Position numbers and translations under genes: made by a program
DNA from: Porticoccaceae bacterium
GTDB lineage: Bacteria > Pseudomonadota > Gammaproteobacteria > Pseudomonadales > Porticoccaceae
NCBI GenBank assembly: GCA_019090225.1
Contig: JAHRWI010000186.1
Location: 1 to 16,458 of the forward strand
DNA length: 16,458 nt
Reading direction: 5' to 3'
Notes under the pieces: generated by a model
Seen by the model: the letters and a program-made list of their open reading frames with translations, nothing else
The model's database searches: none
What the model was told of the DNA's origin: nothing
Shown: one piece after another, positions 14,318-16,458 of the stretch
Layout of the letters: every line of letters starts with the position of its first letter
How positions within the stretch are numbered: the first letter of the stretch is position 1

Positions 14318-14370
14318 CTCCAAATATGCTAATTTATTCGGGCTCGTCCGTGCATATTTACAGACGTCCC
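14318..14370 (-). promoter_or_regulatory. Candidate S15-responsive pseudoknot leader of rpsO
   Basis: In the minus-strand transcript, CGUCUG (14366-14361) pairs with CGGACG (14350-14345, one G-U), with possible extension GGG (14370-14368) with CCC (14342-14340). The loop segment AAAUAUGC (14359-14352) is perfectly complementary to GCAUAUUU (14329-14322), which ends directly against the GGAG Shine-Dalgarno (14321-14318). Loop 1 is one base, the junction one base and loop 3 about 10-15 bases, so an H-type pseudoknot is sterically reasonable. This mirrors the known E. coli strategy; S15 binding here is inferred. Confidence 0.5.
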
Positions 14371-14377
14371 AACCGAT

Positions 14378-14406
14378 GTAGAAATATTAACCATTAATAT
14401 TTCTAC
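14378..14406 (-). other. 13-bp perfect hairpin between truB and rpsO
   Basis: GTAGAAATATTAA (14378-14390) and its exact complement (14394-14406) form a stem with a 3-base loop. No U-tract follows on either strand. It begins 16 bases after the truB stop, so it could protect the truB 3' end, be cut by RNase III, or be a read-through terminator upstream of an rpsO promoter. Confidence 0.55.
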
Positions 14407-14422
14407 CACTCTGGCAGGGCAT

Positions 14423-15367
14423 TTACTGCCCCACCACCAAACGACGGGGCGTCACTCGCCCGTCATCAAGTACTTCGCCAACGCCTAAAAAGTCACCGTC
14501 ATCGCGAAAGATGCGCACTATATCGCCTTCTTCCGCCGTACGATAGACCGATGGTGTCATGACTGGCTGGCCGCGACGAAAATACCATGCGGCACTTTCC
14601 GGTAGCTCAACAGCCAAACGATCACTGACCGCCGCATCCAGCGGTCGCAATAAAAAATCCAGGTCTTCTGCCCGCTTACCTTCACGTAAGGCTTCTAACT
14701 GCGGCAGGGTCACCGCCTCATCGAGGTTAAAAGGCCCCGCTGCGCTGCGCCGCAGACTTGATACGTGAGCGCCAAGGCCTAGCACTTTGCCGATATCTTC
14801 TGAGATAGTGCGGATATACGTGCCTTTACTACAATGAATTTCGACATCGGCTTCGGCAACTTCGCCGGGCCTAAAGTCGAGCAGGTCAAAGCGATGAATC
14901 ATTGCCTTGCGTGCCTCGCGCTCGACCTCGATACCTTGCCTGGCAAGCTTATACAGGGGCTGACCCTTGTGCTTGAGGGCAGAATACATAGACGGAATCT
15001 GTTCGATTTCGCCACGAAAATCCGGTAGCGCTGCGGCTAATTTATCAGCAGTCAAAGCACTAGCATCCGTGCGCTTGACCACATCGCCATCAGAATCGCC
15101 AGTCTCGGTCGCGACACCAAAACTGAAGGTGCTGCGATAAACCTTATTGGCTTCTAACAAAAACTGGGTGAATTTGGTAGCTTCCCCCAAACAGATGGGC
15201 AAGACACCGGTCGCGAGCGGATCGAGACTACCGGTATGTCCAGCCTTGGCGGCATAAAACAGGTATTTCACTTTCTGCAAAGCTTCGTTTGACGTTAAAC
15301 CCGCAGGTTTATCCAATATCAAAATGCCATCGACAGGCCGACCCTTTGCTTGACGCTTTCTTCCCAA
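14423..15367 (-). CDS. truB: tRNA pseudouridine(55) synthase
   Basis: A 314-residue TruB enzyme that makes the T-loop pseudouridine-55 in tRNA. The catalytic aspartate is Asp49 in GHTGSLDPLATGVLP; LDKPAG is at 18-23, the conserved Tyr78 is in KVYRSTF, and SKGTYIRTISEDIG (190s) and GAHVSSLRR follow in order. A C-terminal PUA-like domain occupies about 240-310. The start is TTG at 15367, one base after the rbfA stop; AGAGGA lies 8 bases upstream and the protein then begins MGRKRQAKGRPVDGILILDKP as in homologues. The tight spacing implies translational coupling to rbfA. Confidence 0.97.
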   Translation of the reverse strand: MGRKRQAKGRPVDGILILDKPAGLTSNEALQKVKYLFYAAKAGHTGSLDPLATGVLPICLGEATKFTQFLLEANKVYRSTFSFGVATETGDSDGDVVKRTDASALTADKLAAALPDFRGEIEQIPSMYSALKHKGQPLYKLARQGIEVEREARKAMIHRFDLLDFRPGEVAEADVEIHCSKGTYIRTISEDIGKVLGLGAHVSSLRRSAAGPFNLDEAVTLPQLEALREGKRAEDLDFLLRPLDAAVSDRLAVELPESAAWYFRRGQPVMTPSVYRTAEEGDIVRIFRDDGDFLGVGEVLDDGRVTPRRLVVGQ

Positions 15368-15368
15368 G

Positions 15369-15758
15369 CTATTCGTCCTCTTTCTGTTCGTCAGGTCGCT
15401 GATCCTGAGCCACGGCGTAGTCGATCAAGGCCGACAGCTGTCGCCCGCGATCACCAGTAGCGTCATATAAAAAGGTTAATTTCGGTGTGACGCGCAAACG
15501 CATACGATGCATCAATTGCGAGCGAATAAATCCGGCGGCTTTGTTGAGTACTGCCGTGCGTTCAACATGCTCTTTGTCATCAAGGTCTTCGATAAAGTTA
15601 ACAAAGACCTTCGCCGCAGCCAGATCCCGCGTTACATCGACCCCGGTGACATTGATCATCGCCAAGCGAGGATCGCGGATCTCCCGACGAATCAAATCGG
15701 CTAACTCTCGCTGTACGGCATCAGCGACCCGGTCGCTACGTTTAAATTCTCTAGGCAC
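15369..15758 (-). CDS. rbfA: Ribosome-binding factor A
   Basis: The 129-residue product opens PREFKRSDRVADAVQRELADLIRREI (2-27), the RbfA signature, and continues with DPRLAMINVTGVDVTRDLAAAKVFV (29-53) and the KH-fold segment LNKAAGFIRSQLMHRMRLRVTPKLTFLYD. RbfA binds the immature 30S subunit and helps process the 5' end of 16S rRNA. The acidic, Gln-rich tail ends at the TAG beside the truB start. The start codon is GTG at 15756-15758, 9 bases after the infB stop; its ribosome binding site is poor, so re-initiation by ribosomes leaving infB is likely. Confidence 0.97.
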   Translation of the reverse strand: MPREFKRSDRVADAVQRELADLIRREIRDPRLAMINVTGVDVTRDLAAAKVFVNFIEDLDDKEHVERTAVLNKAAGFIRSQLMHRMRLRVTPKLTFLYDATGDRGRQLSALIDYAVAQDQRPDEQKEDE

Positions 15759-15767
15759 AGGACAAGT

Positions 15768-16458
15768 CTAGTCGAGCTCTCGGGCTATATGCTGGATATC
15801 GTAAACCTCGATCTGGTCACCGGCTTTGACATCGTTATAGTCTTTAACACCAATGCCACACTCAGTGCCGTTGCGCACTTCGTTAACGTCGTCTTTAAAG
15901 CGGCGTAAGGACTCTAGCTCACCCTGATAAATCACCACGTTATCGCGCAATACTCGAATGGGTTTGCTGCGGTGCAGGGTACCTTCGATCACCATACAGC
16001 CAGCAATTTGACCAAACTTGGGCGATCTGAATACGTCTCTTACTTCAGCAATACCAACAATTTCTTCCCGAATTTCTGGGTCAAGCATGCCGGACAATGC
16101 TTGCTTAATTTCATCGAGCAGGTTGTAAATAATACTGTAGTAGCGGATTTCGACGCCTTCCGATTCCGCCAGGCGCCGAGCCGATGTGTCGGCCCGCACG
16201 TTAAAACCAATCACCACTGCGCCACTGCTAATCGCGAGATTTATATCGGAGCTGTTAAGCCCACCGACACCAGAGGAGACAATATTCACAGCGACTTCAT
16301 CCGTACCAAAGTCGGCCAGCGCAGACAGTATCGCTTCCAGAGAACCGCGCACATCAGCTTTCACCAGCACCGCTAATTCTTTTTTCCCGGCACCCTCAAA
16401 GGTGGCAAACATGTTTTCGAGCTGGGAAGCCTGCTGGCGAACGACTTTTTCTTCGCGC
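15768..16458 (-). CDS. infB: Translation initiation factor IF-2, C-terminal part
   Basis: The frame runs from the right edge to the TAG at 15768-15770, giving 229 residues of the C-terminus; the GTPase domain lies outside the window. Visible are the end of domain G3/C1 (KKELAVLVKADVRGSLEAI, SGVGGLNSSDINLA, GFNVRADTSARR, RYYSIIYNLLDEIK) and the fMet-tRNA-binding C2 domain (AEVRDVFRSPKFGQIAGCMVIEG, IRVLRDNVVIYQGELESLRRFKDDVNEV, ECGIGVKDYNDVKAGD), with both conserved cysteines of C2. IF2 positions initiator tRNA on the 30S subunit. It is the first visible gene of the infB-rbfA-truB-rpsO-pnp run. Confidence 0.98.
   Translation of the reverse strand, partial: REEKVVRQQASQLENMFATFEGAGKKELAVLVKADVRGSLEAILSALADFGTDEVAVNIVSSGVGGLNSSDINLAISSGAVVIGFNVRADTSARRLAESEGVEIRYYSIIYNLLDEIKQALSGMLDPEIREEIVGIAEVRDVFRSPKFGQIAGCMVIEGTLHRSKPIRVLRDNVVIYQGELESLRRFKDDVNEVRNGTECGIGVKDYNDVKAGDQIEVYDIQHIARELD

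Noticed and set aside
1..16458. Mobile element, prophage, CRISPR or defence island
   Set aside because: No transposase, integrase, phage, Cas or restriction-type protein is seen, and base composition is even across the window.

Overview
The window looks like a chromosomal segment of a gammaproteobacterium of roughly 50% GC. The strongest evidence is the minus-strand block infB-rbfA-truB-rpsO-pnp, whose order and proteins closely match the enterobacterial arrangement. The other genes (retinol-dehydrogenase-like and classical SDRs, MAPEG, DUF4399, a family VIII-like esterase, an AttH/CrtC-like protein next to an APH-fold kinase) are common in marine oligotrophic Gammaproteobacteria such as Cellvibrionales and relatives. 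That placement is an inference from gene content, not a measured phylogeny.

Layout. Bases 1-1859 (+) hold the C-terminal part of an AttH/CrtC-like protein and a full APH/ACAD10-like phosphotransferase. Bases 1980-3580 hold a divergent pair of envelope proteins: a Sel1-repeat lipoprotein (-) and a CsgG-family protein (+) whose lipobox cysteine is replaced by tryptophan. Bases 3676-8953 are a run of mostly independent + strand genes: an SDR, a compact CysH-type PAPS reductase, a 446-bp gap rich in small repeats, a second SDR, a MAPEG membrane protein, a secreted DUF4399 protein and a beta-lactamase-fold esterase. Bases 8954-9249 are a convergent junction with a 76-bp imperfect inverted repeat and a short tandem repeat. 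From 9250 to the right edge everything is on the minus strand: an alpha/beta hydrolase, a transglutaminase-like protein, a YiiM-type MOSC protein, then, beyond a strong bidirectional terminator, pnp, rpsO, truB, rbfA and the end of infB.

How the genes work together. The right-hand block is the translation and RNA-decay operon: IF2 (initiation), RbfA (30S maturation), TruB (tRNA U55), S15 (16S rRNA) and PNPase (3'-5' decay). Its intergenic RNA is structured. The rpsO leader can fold into an H-type pseudoknot whose second stem ends against the Shine-Dalgarno, as expected for S15 autoregulation, and the rpsO-pnp gap carries two hairpins where a pnp control element would be expected. rbfA, truB and pnp all appear to start at non-ATG codons. 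The left two-thirds is accessory metabolism with separate ribosome binding sites and no single pathway that I can name.

I saw no tRNA, rRNA, CRISPR array, insertion sequence, prophage or replication origin. The best candidates for something undescribed are the rpsO pseudoknot, the CsgG-family protein with a broken lipobox, the compact CysH lacking the segment before its catalytic tail, the phaseless Met-Pro hexamer repeat at the start of the transglutaminase-like gene, and the 76-bp inverted repeat.
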